A stretch of 64,000 nt of DNA from Paenibacillus glacialis (GCF_001637205.1 NZ_LVJH01000003.1:216091-280090), one strand, 5' to 3'; positions 1 to 9,161 are shown, numbered from the stretch's first letter. Program-made: numbers and translations. The notes: a model not told the origin generated them from the letters alone.

Positions 1-77
1 TGATCGTTGTACTTGCATTGACAATAGTCATCTTCGTCTATCTAATATATGCGCTAATCAATCCTGAGAAATTCTAG
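1..77 (+). CDS. kdpF: KdpF, small subunit of the Kdp potassium pump (5' end at window edge)
   Basis: The first 77 bases read as one short hydrophobic peptide ending in YALINPEKF, the typical KdpF tail. The first codon in view begins at base 3, and bases 1-2 are TG. If the base just outside is A, the start codon straddles the window edge and the peptide is about 25 residues, the usual KdpF size. KdpF is a single membrane span that stabilises the KdpABC complex. It lies 43 bases before kdpA, as in other kdp operons. The upstream leader, where a c-di-AMP riboswitch or KdpE site might sit, is outside the window. Confidence 0.85.
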   Translation, partial: IVVLALTIVIFVYLIYALINPEKF

Positions 78-120
78 TAACTAAATCAGAAAATTCATCC
101 CTATAAGGAGGATATAAAGC

Positions 121-1800
121 ATGGAATTACTGCAAATGGGAATTGTGATTGTTGTACTGCTGTTGCTGGTGAAGCCAGTCGGTACTTATATGTTTCATGT
201 ATTCTCCAATGAACCTAACCGAACGGATAAGGTATTCGGTTCAACCGAAAATGTGATCTTTAAGATCATCGGGTTAAGAAATCGTGACAGTATGAACTGG
301 AAAAAGTATGTACTCAGTTTTATTGCTACGAATGCGGTGTTAATCGCCATTAGTTACATGCTTCTTCGTTTTCAAGGAATCCTTCCAGGAAATCCGAATG
401 GTAACGAGAATATGGAGGCATCGCTCGCACTTAACACGATCATTAGTTTTATGACCAATACCAATCTACAGCATTACAGCGGCGAGAGTGGCGTTACTTA
501 TTTAACGCAAATGGCTTTTGTTACGATGATGATGTTCACGTCGGCAGCGTCAGGTGCTGCGATTGCGGTTGCATTTATTCGCGGAATTACCCGTCGTGGG
601 GAAGGTTTAGGTAACTTCTTTCAGGATTTCACCAAAGCTATTATTCGTATCTTCTTACCACTAGCACTTATCGTTACTATCGTATTGGTTGGTTTAAAAG
701 TGCCTCAAACGTTTGACCCGACAGCTACAGTAACAACGCTTGAAGGTGTCGAACAACAAATAACGATGGGTCCTATCGCTTCCTTGGAAGCTATCAAACA
801 CCTTGGAACCAATGGTGGTGGATTCTTTGGAGCCAACTCATCTCATCCTTTTGAGAATCCAGGTCCTCTAACGAACGTTATCGAAATATTAAGTATGTGG
901 TTGTTAGCAGCATCACTTCCGTATATGTTTGGTCTGTTTGCAAAAAACAAGAAGCAAGGATGGGTCATCTTCTCATCCATGATGATTCTGTTCTTGATAT
1001 TCCTAAGCATCAGTTATTCGTCTGAGAAAGCTGGGAACCCGGCGATCAATTCGCTAGGGATTGAATCTTCTCAAGGTAGTATGGAAGGAAAAGAGGTTCG
1101 GTTCGGCATAGCGCAATCAGCATTGTTCTCTACCGTTACAACGGCTGCGACAACGGGATCGGTTAACAACATGCATGACACATTAACACCTCTCGGTGGA
1201 CTTGCAGCGCTTTCTGAAATGATGCTCAACGTCGTGTTTGGAGGTAAGGGTGTCGGGCTAGTTAACATGCTGATGTACGCCATACTTGGAGTCTTTATAT
1301 GCGGGCTCATGGTTGGACGAACGCCAGAATTCTTAGGCCGTAAGATTGAGGCAAGGGAAATGAAATTGATTGCACTCGTTATTCTTGTGCATCCGTTTAT
1401 TATCTTAGTTCCTACTGCGCTCTCATTTATGACCGCTTCGGGCTATGATTCCATAAGTAATCCGGGATTCCACGGCTTAACGCAGTCCTTATATGAATAC
1501 ACTTCATCTGCCGCCAACAACGGATCAGGGTTCGAAGGACTTGCGGATAATAATGTATTCTGGAACGTATCGACAGGGCTTGTGATGTTCTTTGGACGTT
1601 ACATGTCGATTATTGCGATGCTTGCAGTAGCTGGTTCACTAAATGCTAAGAAACCCGTAGCGGAGACGATCGGTACATTCCGTACAGATAACAAGCTATT
1701 TATTGGGATTTTGATCGGTGTTGTCTTATTGATCGGGGCACTAACGTTCCTTCCAGTCATTGTCTTAGGCCCTGTGGCCGAATTTTTAACACTCCATTAG
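121..1800 (+). CDS. kdpA: KdpA, potassium-translocating subunit
   Basis: This 559-residue, multi-span membrane protein is full length for KdpA, the subunit that selects and moves K+ in the high-affinity KdpFABC pump. The selectivity-filter loop with the TNGGGFFGANSSHPF motif is clear near residues 230-245, and a second filter-like loop with SSAANNGSGFEG lies near residue 465. A GGAGG site at 105-109 sits before the ATG. It is the second gene of a tight kdpFABC operon, 17 bases before kdpB. The pump works at very low external K+ and is driven by KdpB. Identity is essentially certain from motifs, length and order. Confidence 0.98.
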   Translation: MELLQMGIVIVVLLLLVKPVGTYMFHVFSNEPNRTDKVFGSTENVIFKIIGLRNRDSMNWKKYVLSFIATNAVLIAISYMLLRFQGILPGNPNGNENMEASLALNTIISFMTNTNLQHYSGESGVTYLTQMAFVTMMMFTSAASGAAIAVAFIRGITRRGEGLGNFFQDFTKAIIRIFLPLALIVTIVLVGLKVPQTFDPTATVTTLEGVEQQITMGPIASLEAIKHLGTNGGGFFGANSSHPFENPGPLTNVIEILSMWLLAASLPYMFGLFAKNKKQGWVIFSSMMILFLIFLSISYSSEKAGNPAINSLGIESSQGSMEGKEVRFGIAQSALFSTVTTAATTGSVNNMHDTLTPLGGLAALSEMMLNVVFGGKGVGLVNMLMYAILGVFICGLMVGRTPEFLGRKIEAREMKLIALVILVHPFIILVPTALSFMTASGYDSISNPGFHGLTQSLYEYTSSAANNGSGFEGLADNNVFWNVSTGLVMFFGRYMSIIAMLAVAGSLNAKKPVAETIGTFRTDNKLFIGILIGVVLLIGALTFLPVIVLGPVAEFLTLH

Positions 1801-1817
1801 AACGAGGTGCTTGAACG

Positions 1818-3848
1818 ATGAGTAATATACGCAAGAGCATGTTCAATGGTGAAATAGCCAAACATGCTGTTAAAGAGAGTTTTATTAAATTGAATCCGAT
1901 GTTTATGATAAAGAATCCCGTGATGTTTGTTGTTGAAGTAGGGACATTTGTTGTACTAATGATGGTTCTATTTCCAAGTTACTTCGGAACTGAAGACCAG
2001 TTAGGATTTAATATCAGCGTGTTCTTGATTCTGTTATTTACGGTCTTGTTCGCTAACTTCGCTGAATCATTGGCGGAAGGACGTGGGAAGGCACAAGCAG
2101 ATTCTTTGAAAAAAGGGAAGCGGGAGATTCAAGCCAATAAGCGTGTAGGTTTGGAAATCAAAATTATTAATTCTACTGAATTACGTAAAGGTGATGTCGT
2201 TATTGTCTCAAGTGGAGAGATGATACCTGGAGACGGTGAAGTCATTGAAGGGTTAGCATCTGTGGATGAATCGGCTATTACGGGCGAGTCAGCTCCCGTG
2301 ATCAAGGAAGCTGGAGGAGATTTCAACTCGGTAACCGGTGGAACACGGGTAGTCAGCGATGAAATTGTAGTACGGATTACTGCTGATCCAGGTGAATCCT
2401 TTATCGACAAGATGATCTCGCTCGTTGAGGGCGCGACGCGTCAGAAGACACCAAATGAAATAGCACTTAATACGTTGCTTACTTGTTTGACATTGATATT
2501 CTTAATCGTAGTGGTGACTTTGGCTCCTATCGCCAAACATTTCGAAATTGATCTTCCGATTCCAGTACTTATCTCATTGTTAGTGTGTCTAATACCGACA
2601 ACGATTGGTGGCTTATTGTCCGCGATCGGTATTGCAGGTATGGACCGCGTGACTCAATTCAACGTGTTGGCGATGTCGGGTAAAGCTGTTGAGGCTTCTG
2701 GTGATATCAACACGATGATTCTCGATAAGACAGGAACGATTACGTTCGGTAATCGGATGGCAAGTGAATTTGTACCTGTAGGTAAAATGTCTAAGAAAGA
2801 GTTGGGTTATTGGGCATCCATAAGTTCCTTGAAGGATGAGACACCTGAGGGACGATCTGTCCTTGAACTCATGAGGAAACTTGATTATACCATTGAGGAT
2901 ATACTTGCAGCTGGTGGAGAATTCGTTGAATTCAAAGCACAGACGCGAATGAGCGGTATCGATCTCAAAGACGGACGTCATGTACGTAAAGGAGCCGTTG
3001 ACTCTGTAAGAAAATGGGTCGAATCTCAAGGAGGACTTATCCCGGCAGATCTAGAAGACAAGGCAAACGTGATTGCTTCTGACGGAGGAACGCCTCTAGC
3101 AGTAGCAGTAGATGGTGTCATTTATGGATTGATTTACTTAAAGGATACCGTAAAACCAGGTATGAAAGAGCGGTTTGACCAATTAAGACAGATGGGAATC
3201 AAAACCATCATGTGCACGGGAGATAATCCGTTGACAGCAGCGACCATTGCTCGTGAAGCAGGCGTTGACAGTTTCATTGCGGAAAGTACACCGGAAGATA
3301 AAATAGAAGTCATTCGCCGTGAACAAAGCGAAGGTAAACTGGTTGCCATGACAGGCGATGGAACGAATGATGCTCCAGCGCTCGCCCAAGCCGACGTAGG
3401 CTTAGCGATGAACAGCGGAACGACGGCTGCGAAAGAAGCAGCCAATATGGTCGATCTGGACTCTGATCCTTCGAAGATTATTGAAGTCGTTGCGATCGGT
3501 AAACAGTTATTGATGACACGAGGAGCATTAACAACCTTTAGTATTGCGAACGATGTAGCTAAATATTTTGCTATTATTCCAGCTATGTTTATGGTCGCTA
3601 TTCCAGAAATGAATGTGCTTAATGTGATGGGGTTAGGTTCTCCACTTTCGGCAATACTCTCAGCACTCATTTTCAACGCTGTGATTATTCCACTGCTCAT
3701 TCCGCTTGCCATGAAAGGTGTTAAATACAAACCCATGGGCGCAAGTAAGTTGCTAAGTCGGAATTTACTAATCTATGGCGTTGGAGGGGTTATCGCACCG
3801 TTTATCGGGATTAAAGCTATTGACCTGATTGTACACTTATGGATTTAA
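1818..3848 (+). CDS. kdpB: KdpB, P-type ATPase subunit of the Kdp pump
   Basis: A 676-residue P-type ATPase. The phosphorylation motif [11 protein letters not shown] (catalytic Asp near residue 302), the TGES actuator motif (ITGESAPVI) and the hinge motif [11 protein letters not shown] are all present and intact. It hydrolyses ATP to drive K+ uptake through KdpA. The ATG follows a GAGGTG site. About seven membrane segments are visible, four before and three after the cytoplasmic domains. It lies between kdpA and kdpC in the operon. Confidence 0.98.
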   Translation: MSNIRKSMFNGEIAKHAVKESFIKLNPMFMIKNPVMFVVEVGTFVVLMMVLFPSYFGTEDQLGFNISVFLILLFTVLFANFAESLAEGRGKAQADSLKKGKREIQANKRVGLEIKIINSTELRKGDVVIVSSGEMIPGDGEVIEGLASVDESAITGESAPVIKEAGGDFNSVTGGTRVVSDEIVVRITADPGESFIDKMISLVEGATRQKTPNEIALNTLLTCLTLIFLIVVVTLAPIAKHFEIDLPIPVLISLLVCLIPTTIGGLLSAIGIAGMDRVTQFNVLAMSGKAVEASGDINTMILDKTGTITFGNRMASEFVPVGKMSKKELGYWASISSLKDETPEGRSVLELMRKLDYTIEDILAAGGEFVEFKAQTRMSGIDLKDGRHVRKGAVDSVRKWVESQGGLIPADLEDKANVIASDGGTPLAVAVDGVIYGLIYLKDTVKPGMKERFDQLRQMGIKTIMCTGDNPLTAATIAREAGVDSFIAESTPEDKIEVIRREQSEGKLVAMTGDGTNDAPALAQADVGLAMNSGTTAAKEAANMVDLDSDPSKIIEVVAIGKQLLMTRGALTTFSIANDVAKYFAIIPAMFMVAIPEMNVLNVMGLGSPLSAILSALIFNAVIIPLLIPLAMKGVKYKPMGASKLLSRNLLIYGVGGVIAPFIGIKAIDLIVHLWI

Positions 3849-3914
3849 GCGCGAGGAATAAGATGGCAAGCGTTATACGCCATATACTATAATATGGAAA
3901 GGAAGGAAATAGCA

Positions 3915-4517
3915 ATGAACAATACAGAGTCATCCCATAAGAAGAATTCAATTATAGGTATCGCTATACGTGTCAGTCTAGTGATGATCGTACTTTGCGG
4001 AATCATTTATCCCACGGTTAGTACAGGTGTAGCGCAAGTGATTTTCCCTAACCAAGCGAATGGTAGTATGGTGAAAGATGGAGAGGGTAAAGTGGTCGGT
4101 TCCGAGCTCATTGGGCAGACTTTTACCAATCCTGCATTCTTCCAAGGTCGTGTATCAAGCATTGAGAACAATGGGGCAGGTTCTGGTTCCAACAACTATG
4201 CACCGTCTAACCCAGAATTGGTGAAACGGATTCAAGAATCTATGGTTGCTTGGGAAGCCGCTAACCCGGATGTTCCGTTAGAGCAGCTACCGATTGACCT
4301 AGTAACGAACTCAGGTTCAGGACTAGATCCAGATATTTCACCAGCCTCTGCCAAGGCGCAAATTCCAAGAATCAGCAAGTTGACTGGATTAGATCAAGCT
4401 GAGCTTCAGAAATTGGTGGATCTCCATACGAAAGAACGTGATTTGGGCGTGTTCGGGGAGCCAAGAGTCAATGTGCTGTTGTTGAACATCGATTTGGGGA
4501 AAATAGTTAAGAAATAG
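3915..4517 (+). CDS. kdpC: KdpC, accessory subunit of the Kdp pump
   Basis: A 200-residue protein with one N-terminal membrane span and an outside domain carrying the family motifs GSELIGQ and SGSGLDPDISPASA. KdpC binds near KdpB and raises nucleotide affinity. An in-frame ATG exists upstream at 3894, but the ATG at 3915 has a proper GGAAGGAA site at 3899-3906 and starts the usual KdpC N terminus, so I use it. It is the last gene of the pump operon and is followed by two hairpins, the second a terminator. Confidence 0.96.
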   Translation: MNNTESSHKKNSIIGIAIRVSLVMIVLCGIIYPTVSTGVAQVIFPNQANGSMVKDGEGKVVGSELIGQTFTNPAFFQGRVSSIENNGAGSGSNNYAPSNPELVKRIQESMVAWEAANPDVPLEQLPIDLVTNSGSGLDPDISPASAKAQIPRISKLTGLDQAELQKLVDLHTKERDLGVFGEPRVNVLLLNIDLGKIVKK

Positions 4518-4532
4518 TAGAGATGATGGAAT

Positions 4533-4559
4533 GCCAAGCCTGGTCGATCTGGTCTTGGC
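4533..4559 (+). other. Hairpin after kdpC
   Basis: GCCAAG at 4533-4538 pairs with CTTGGC at 4554-4559. No T-tract follows, so it is more likely a 3'-end stabiliser or processing stem than the true terminator, which lies 40 bases on. Confidence 0.5.
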
Positions 4560-4600
4560 TCCAACAAATAAAATAGTTTTTCATTCATACACTTACATTA

Positions 4601-4646
4601 AAGCCAAGGCATTTCGGATTTGATCCGCTTGTTTTGGCTTTTTTTT
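4601..4646 (+). terminator. Rho-independent terminator of the kdp operon
   Basis: AAGCCAA pairs with TTGGCTT, with an inner CGGAT/ATCCG stem, followed by a run of eight T at 4639-4646. The dispersed structured repeat (copy A) starts directly on this T-tract. Confidence 0.9.
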
Positions 4647-4752
4647 AAATATATGAAAGTATAAGTTTCACTTGATACTCTATTCCTTATATTTACGCGT
4701 AAAACGGGTGCCGTCCTTAGAGAAGGACGGCGTAGCCGTTTCTACTTAATTT
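4647..4752 (+). repeat. Dispersed structured repeat, copy A
   Basis: About 100 bases alignable with 30250-30343 and 53700-53797. Shared blocks are GAAAGTATAAGTTTCACTTG, a central CTTATATTT and a 3' GTTTCT. It folds into a first hairpin (GTATAAG with CTTGATAC) and a longer second one: GCCGTCCTT at 4710-4718 pairs perfectly with AAGGACGGC, enclosed by AAACGG and CCGTTT. A TATATT box with GTTTCA 17 bases upstream could be a promoter that would place the second hairpin at the RNA 5' end. It ends about 30 bases before the KdpD-like gene. Confidence 0.75.
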
Positions 4753-4780
4753 TAGATATTTAGTAAAGGATGAAGCAACG

Positions 4781-7096
4781 ATGGAAACCTTCAAAAGAAA
4801 AACACCAGAAGAAATCCTTATGTCTATCTACAAGTTGCATCGTGGACGATTAGAAATTCTCATTGGAGCCGTGAGTGGTTCAGGAAAAACGTATCACATG
4901 CTTAGAGAAGGACAACTTCTTAAGCAGCAAGGTATAGATGTTGTCATCTGTGCCGTTACAACATCTCAGCGATCTGAAACCGTAGAACAACTTGCTGATC
5001 TAGAACGTGTACCGAGCATTCATTGGACTAGGAATAATATAGAACAAAAAGATTTGAATTTAGACGTTCTACTGGAACGCAATCCAGAAGTGGTTCTAGT
5101 GGACTCGATTGCTCATCGAAATAGGCCTGATGCACGTTTTATGACAAGACTTGAGGATATCCAGTACCTGCTTAGTCAGGGTATTAGTGTCATCACCACG
5201 GCAAATATATATGATCTAGAAGGTGTAAGGGAAGTAGCTAGCAGAATGACTGGAATTGAAGTTAAAGAAACAGTACCTGCTAATACGCTATCGCTAGCTG
5301 ATGAAGTTCGATTGATTGATGTAACCCCAGAAACACTATTGAGTCGGATTGCAACTGGGAAATTTCATCTCAGTCAGGCGGAAACAAATATTGTTTTCAA
5401 AAGGGGTAATTTAGCGATACTTCGTGAACTCGCTCTCCGTCATGTCGCTGAAGGGGTAAATGATTCACTGGAAAAGCACAACGATGAAATGGGAAACGTG
5501 GGTCCAACCGGCGTAACTGAAAAAATTCTAGTGTCAGCTCAATATCATTGGAATAGTTCGATATATATTCGCCGCGGGCAGCAAATTGCTAAAAGGCTAA
5601 ATGGGGAGCTGTACGTTGTTACCTTTAGGAATCCACAAGATAAGATGAGCAGAGAAGCAGAAACGTTTAAGAGGTCGCTTGTGAAATTAGTTAAAAAAGT
5701 GAATGGTGAATTTGAGGAGCTGCCTTTCAGCTCGAGAAGGTCACTTCCGAATATATTAGTTAAGTATGCTATGGAGCATCGGGCAACACGGATTGTGTTA
5801 GGTCATTCGAAGCAAACGCTCTGGCAGGAGTGTTGGCAAGGTTCAATCATCCATGACATCCTAAAAAAGACTCGGAACGTGGATGTATTTGTGATTGCAG
5901 ATCGAGCTGAGCATGAGGGAGAACGTATCCTACCCACAAAAGTGAAAGGTCCGAATGAGAGCTCGGTGTATCGGCGTTTAAGTTCTGAAGAAGTTGACCA
6001 GCAAATTGAAAGAATCAAACGGGGACAATTTAAAGTATATATTGGGTCTGCACCTGGTGTTGGTAAAACATACACCATGCTTCGAGAAGGAAATGATTTA
6101 GAGCGGATTGGAACGAATGTGACGATCGGACTTTTAGAAACGCACGGTCGTAAAGAGACAGGGGCTCAGGTAGGATCGCTTGGAATGATTCCAAGAAAAG
6201 TCATCGATTATCGCGGTACACTTCTAGAGGAGATGGACACGGAGGAGATTATTCGACAGGCTCCCGATGTTGTTCTCGTTGATGAGTTAGCGCATACCAA
6301 TGTTCCAGGCAGTAAAAATAAAAAAAGGTTTGAAGATGTGATTGAGATTCTGAATGCGGGCATTTCGGTCATAACGACAATGAATGTACAGCATTTAGAA
6401 AGTCTAAATGATGCAGTTGAGCAAATTACAGGCGTTCGTGTAAGGGAAACCGTGCCTGATCATATTTTACGCTTAGCGGATGAAGTGCAGTTAATTGATG
6501 TAGCGCCGCAGTCTCTTCAACAAAGGATAAGGGAAGGAAAGGTATACGCGCTAGACAAGGTCGAACAATCGCTCGGTAATTTCTTTAAAACAGGTAACTT
6601 GATCGCTTTGCGTGAACTTGCTCTTAGAGAGATCGCAGATGACGTAGATGAGCGATTGGAGTCTTGGGAGCGAACAAGCTCTTTGAGAGGTCCTTGGCGT
6701 CGACAAGAGGTGATATACGTGTGCGTAGAATTAACAGCTCATGCGGAAAGCTTAATACGAAGAGGATTTCGAATTGCGCATCGCCTCAAAGCAACTTGGT
6801 ACGTAACCTATGTCCAGTTAGAGGATTCGGAAACGAAAGAAGAAGATTCAGTACGCATTGAGGCGTTAGAGAAGCTAACGGAACGTTTAGGCGGTCACTT
6901 TAATATACTACAAGCGAGACGTCGCAGTCACATTGCAACGGTTCTCATTACCCAAGCGAACGAGCACAAAGTGACTCAGATTATCGTAGGTCAATCTAAG
7001 CTTCGATTCATTCAGGTGATTAGGAAAGGTTCTGTTGTGAAACGATTACTGCGTGCAGCACGACATGTAGATGTACTTGTTGTAGCGAGATTCTAA
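4781..7096 (+). CDS. KdpD-like protein with two tandem sensor-Usp modules and no histidine kinase
   Basis: A 771-residue soluble protein made of two copies of the KdpD N-terminal part. Each copy has a KdpD sensor domain (about residues 1-215 and 395-615) followed by a universal-stress-like Usp domain (about 245-375 and 640-771). The Walker A loop is GAVSGSGKT near residue 29 in copy 1 and GSAPGVGKT near 422 in copy 2. Copy 2 keeps the typical LVDELAHTN motif, whereas copy 1 has LVDSIAHRN, losing the acidic partner. There are no membrane spans, no HisKA or HATPase domain, and no kdpE nearby. Full KdpD proteins are about 900 residues with one module plus kinase. Short kinase-less KdpD proteins are known in some bacteria. 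A role in K+ or c-di-AMP sensing for the adjacent pump is inferred. Confidence 0.85.
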   Translation: METFKRKTPEEILMSIYKLHRGRLEILIGAVSGSGKTYHMLREGQLLKQQGIDVVICAVTTSQRSETVEQLADLERVPSIHWTRNNIEQKDLNLDVLLERNPEVVLVDSIAHRNRPDARFMTRLEDIQYLLSQGISVITTANIYDLEGVREVASRMTGIEVKETVPANTLSLADEVRLIDVTPETLLSRIATGKFHLSQAETNIVFKRGNLAILRELALRHVAEGVNDSLEKHNDEMGNVGPTGVTEKILVSAQYHWNSSIYIRRGQQIAKRLNGELYVVTFRNPQDKMSREAETFKRSLVKLVKKVNGEFEELPFSSRRSLPNILVKYAMEHRATRIVLGHSKQTLWQECWQGSIIHDILKKTRNVDVFVIADRAEHEGERILPTKVKGPNESSVYRRLSSEEVDQQIERIKRGQFKVYIGSAPGVGKTYTMLREGNDLERIGTNVTIGLLETHGRKETGAQVGSLGMIPRKVIDYRGTLLEEMDTEEIIRQAPDVVLVDELAHTNVPGSKNKKRFEDVIEILNAGISVITTMNVQHLESLNDAVEQITGVRVRETVPDHILRLADEVQLIDVAPQSLQQRIREGKVYALDKVEQSLGNFFKTGNLIALRELALREIADDVDERLESWERTSSLRGPWRRQEVIYVCVELTAHAESLIRRGFRIAHRLKATWYVTYVQLEDSETKEEDSVRIEALEKLTERLGGHFNILQARRRSHIATVLITQANEHKVTQIIVGQSKLRFIQVIRKGSVVKRLLRAARHVDVLVVARF

Positions 7097-7201
7097 ACGA
7101 ATGGTTCAACTAACGTTATGTATTCATATTGCGTGGTGTACAATAACTTATATAAGGGAGGGAGGAGGAAAGAAACTCTCCTTCTCCCATAGAGCGGATT
7201 A

Positions 7202-7324
7202 CTAACAGTGATGATGGCGATGACGACGTCTTTTAGCTTTAACTAAAAGTCTTTGACCAGGTCTTAGTACGATTTCAATTGTTCTATGACGTCTATGACG
7301 TCTATGGTGTCTATGTCCACACAT
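7202..7324 (-). CDS. Tiny His/Arg-rich protein, paralog 1
   Basis: A 40-residue ORF starting MCGHRHHRRHRRHR, then a short hydrophobic-basic core (TIEIVLRPGQ) and a tail KRRRHRHHHC. The ATG is preceded by an AAAGGAGGTGATATTC ribosome site, which is strong evidence that it is translated. A very similar gene lies directly upstream at 7387-7521 and a decayed third copy at 7610-7721. Both protein ends are rich in His with terminal Cys, suggesting metal binding or cross-linking. Neighbouring sporulation genes suggest a spore role (inference). I do not recognise a named family. Confidence 0.75.
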   Translation of the reverse strand: MCGHRHHRRHRRHRTIEIVLRPGQRLLVKAKRRRHRHHHC

Positions 7325-7386
7325 GAATATCACCTCCTTTACTAGTAGGTCAGCTATCACAGTGTGAATTTATAGCGTGTTGATTA

Positions 7387-7521
7387 TTAACAACAACAGT
7401 GTCTGTGATGATGGCGATGACGACGTCTTTTAACTTTAACACGAAGTTTTTGGCCAGGTCTTAGAATGACTTCAAACGTATTGTGATGTCTATGACGTCT
7501 ATGGTGTCTATGTCCACACAT
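7387..7521 (-). CDS. Tiny His/Arg/Cys-rich protein, paralog 2
   Basis: A 44-residue ORF with the same plan as its neighbour: MCGHRHHRRHRHH at the start, core TFEVILRPGQKLRVKVK, and a tail KRRRHRHHHRHCCC with three terminal cysteines. The ribosome site AAAGGAGGTGATCCTC before the ATG is nearly identical to that of paralog 1. The upstream 60 bases (7541-7600) are repeated almost exactly before the decayed third copy (7741-7800), so gene and promoter were duplicated together. High His and Arg content with Cys termini could suit metal binding or coat cross-linking. Function is unknown. Confidence 0.75.
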   Translation of the reverse strand: MCGHRHHRRHRHHNTFEVILRPGQKLRVKVKRRRHRHHHRHCCC

Positions 7522-7540
7522 GAGGATCACCTCCTTTACT

Positions 7541-7800
7541 AGTACAATATATTAATCATTCGTTGTTCTCGTGTGGGTTTCTAATGAAGATGGGGGAATG
7601 AGAATCAAGCTAACAGAAGTGTCTAAGGTGTCTGCGGTGATGCATTCTAACTGCTACAATCAGAGCTTTACGACCCTCAGGAACAACAATGACGATAGGG
7701 TTCCCGATGTCTTGAAAAGATGTATCACCTCCTTACATCGTCAATATATTAACTATTCGGACTTCTCGTGTGGGTTTCTAATAAAGATGGGACAATAGCC
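7541..7800. repeat. Duplicated promoter segment of the small-gene cluster
   Basis: The block at about 7548-7600 (AATATATTAAtCATTC and TTCTCGTGTGGGTTTCTAAT) recurs at about 7742-7795 with few changes. It sits upstream of paralog 2 and of the decayed copy on the minus strand, showing a tandem duplication of roughly 195 bases. Confidence 0.7.
7610..7721 (-). pseudogene. Decayed third copy of the His-rich small gene
   Basis: An AAGGAGGTGATAC ribosome site remains, but the expected ATG is ATC at 7721-7719 and the frame is broken. One frame gives a short RHREPYRHCC stretch, and another gives IVIVVPEGRKALIVAV followed by MHHRRHLRHFC and a stop. These match the N- and C-terminal parts of the two intact paralogs. 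The alternative, a non-ATG start in the second frame, has no suitable codon near the ribosome site. Confidence 0.55.
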
Positions 7801-7831
7801 ATTTTCAGACTATATAGATCGTATGAAAGAC

Positions 7832-7886
7832 AAAAAAAACCACGGATTGTCACATGCCTGAAGGCTGTGAAATCCGTGGTTTTTTT
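7832..7886. terminator. Strong bidirectional terminator
   Basis: AAAAAAACCACGGATT pairs with AATCCGTGGTTTTTTT, with an inner TCACA-GCC/GGC-TGTGA stem. It has A-tract and T-tract on both sides. It ends transcription from the DUF1657 gene (minus strand). Confidence 0.9.
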
Positions 7887-7908
7887 GCAATTTCTATGAA
7901 ATTTTATC

Positions 7909-8115
7909 TTAGAATCCTTTATATTGAGGTTCTTCGTTCTCTAATTGCTGTACACGCGTTTCTACTTGTTGCACGATTTGTTGCGCTTGTTCAGCTGCAT
8001 TCGTAAATGTTGTTTTTGCTTCTTGATTTTGAGTTTCAATAGCGAATTGTTCAAGGCTGGCTTGAGCACCTTTTAAAGAAGCTAAGCATGTTTTTACTTG
8101 AGAAGCAACGGTCAT
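7909..8115 (-). CDS. DUF1657 family small helical protein
   Basis: A 68-residue helical protein (MTVASQVKTCLASLKGAQAS, then Gln/Glu-rich helices) of the DUF1657 family. Members occur beside spoVA and DUF421 genes in spore formers, including the spoVA2mob operon linked to spore heat resistance. An in-frame GTG at 8124 overlaps the ribosome site. The ATG at 8115 has AAGGAGGTG at the right distance and is preferred. It is divergent from the DUF421 gene, with 185 bases between them that may hold sporulation promoters. Molecular role unknown. Confidence 0.85.
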   Translation of the reverse strand: MTVASQVKTCLASLKGAQASLEQFAIETQNQEAKTTFTNAAEQAQQIVQQVETRVQQLENEEPQYKGF

Positions 8116-8300
8116 CTGTTTCACCTCCTTATTATTTTATATTTTGTAAGGAAGTAACGAATCATATCTTATCCGGTTTTAGCTAAAGCCATACATCATT
8201 TTTCAATTAAAAAATAAGTGGAATTTGGTTAAAACGATACGTTAGAGGACATCTTACTGTGTAATAACTTTAAAAACGAACAGGAAAGAGGTATGTCAAT

Positions 8301-9161
8301 ATGCAGGAGTGGTTAATTGTTTCTTTACGTACCATCTTAACTATTGTCGTTCTTTTCTTTATGACAAAACTTCTTGGTAAAAGGCAAGTATCCCAGCTTT
8401 CTTTATTCGAATACATAACTGGAATTACGATCGGTAGTCTTGCAGCTACGATTCCAATCGAAATGGATGGTACCTGGCACTTGGGCCTTATATCCTTGGC
8501 TGTGTGGGTGACATGTTCGTTAGGTATTGAATTTTTAACGATAAAAAGTAAAATGGCCAGAAATCTCCTAGATGGTAAATCAACAATCCTTATTAAAGAT
8601 GGTAAAGTTCTTGAGGAAAATTTAAAAAAAGAGCGACTTACGACAGATGAATTATTAGAGCAGCTAAGAAGTAAGGATGTGTTCAGATTAGCAGACGTAG
8701 AATTTGCCGTGATGGAGTCAAGCGGTGAAGTTAACGTCCTCTTAACAAGAGAAAATCAACCACTCACACCAAGCCATTTGGGTATTAAAGTTGCACCAGA
8801 ACAAGAGACACAAGCCATCATTATGGATGGGAACATCATGGACGAGCCTTTATCAACTATTGGCTTAAACCGGCAATGGTTAGATACGGAGTTGGAGAAA
8901 ATAGGTGTTGCCATTGAGAATGTATTTCTTGGTCAGGTTGATTCTTATGGGCAGTTATTCGTAGATCTATACGATGATCAGATTATTGTGCCGAAATCGC
9001 AGAATAAGGCTACATTATTTGCGACTTTGAAGAAGTGTGAAGCCGATCTGGAAATGTTCAGTTTGTCTACCGACAATCAACAAGTGAAGCAAATGTATGA
9101 GCGATGCTCAATTAGCATGGAGCAAGTCATCAACGACGTTAGACCGGCGCTTACTCGCTAG
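8301..9161 (+). CDS. DUF421 (YetF-like) membrane protein
   Basis: A 286-residue protein with three N-terminal membrane segments (about residues 5-90) and a cytoplasmic DUF421 domain containing LLGKRQVSQLSLFEYITGI and the motif LLDGKSTILIKDGKV. A C-terminal segment (about 215-286) resembles a four-helix DUF1657-like bundle: SLSTDNQQVKQMYERCS echoes the separate DUF1657 gene next door. In spore formers, proteins of this type accompany spoVA genes and affect spore germination or permeability. It starts a run of four genes, 35 bases before spoVAC. The ATG follows AAAGAGGT. Confidence 0.88.
   Translation: MQEWLIVSLRTILTIVVLFFMTKLLGKRQVSQLSLFEYITGITIGSLAATIPIEMDGTWHLGLISLAVWVTCSLGIEFLTIKSKMARNLLDGKSTILIKDGKVLEENLKKERLTTDELLEQLRSKDVFRLADVEFAVMESSGEVNVLLTRENQPLTPSHLGIKVAPEQETQAIIMDGNIMDEPLSTIGLNRQWLDTELEKIGVAIENVFLGQVDSYGQLFVDLYDDQIIVPKSQNKATLFATLKKCEADLEMFSLSTDNQQVKQMYERCSISMEQVINDVRPALTR

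Noticed and set aside
3134..3736. 200-residue minus-strand ORF inside kdpB
   Set aside because: A shadow frame of kdpB with no independent support.
7200..7560. CRISPR-like or simple repeat array (repeating GACGTCTATG units)
   Set aside because: The repeats are His and Arg codons of two small minus-strand genes with proper ribosome sites. There is no regular repeat-spacer spacing and there are no cas genes.
7571..7798. 75-residue plus-strand ORF
   Set aside because: It runs antisense across the decayed His-rich gene and its promoter repeat, with no ribosome site.
8125..8300. Sigma-G promoter for the DUF421-spoVA genes
   Set aside because: CATACAT and GAATCAT boxes exist, but their spacing (about 25 bases) is wrong for sigma-G.
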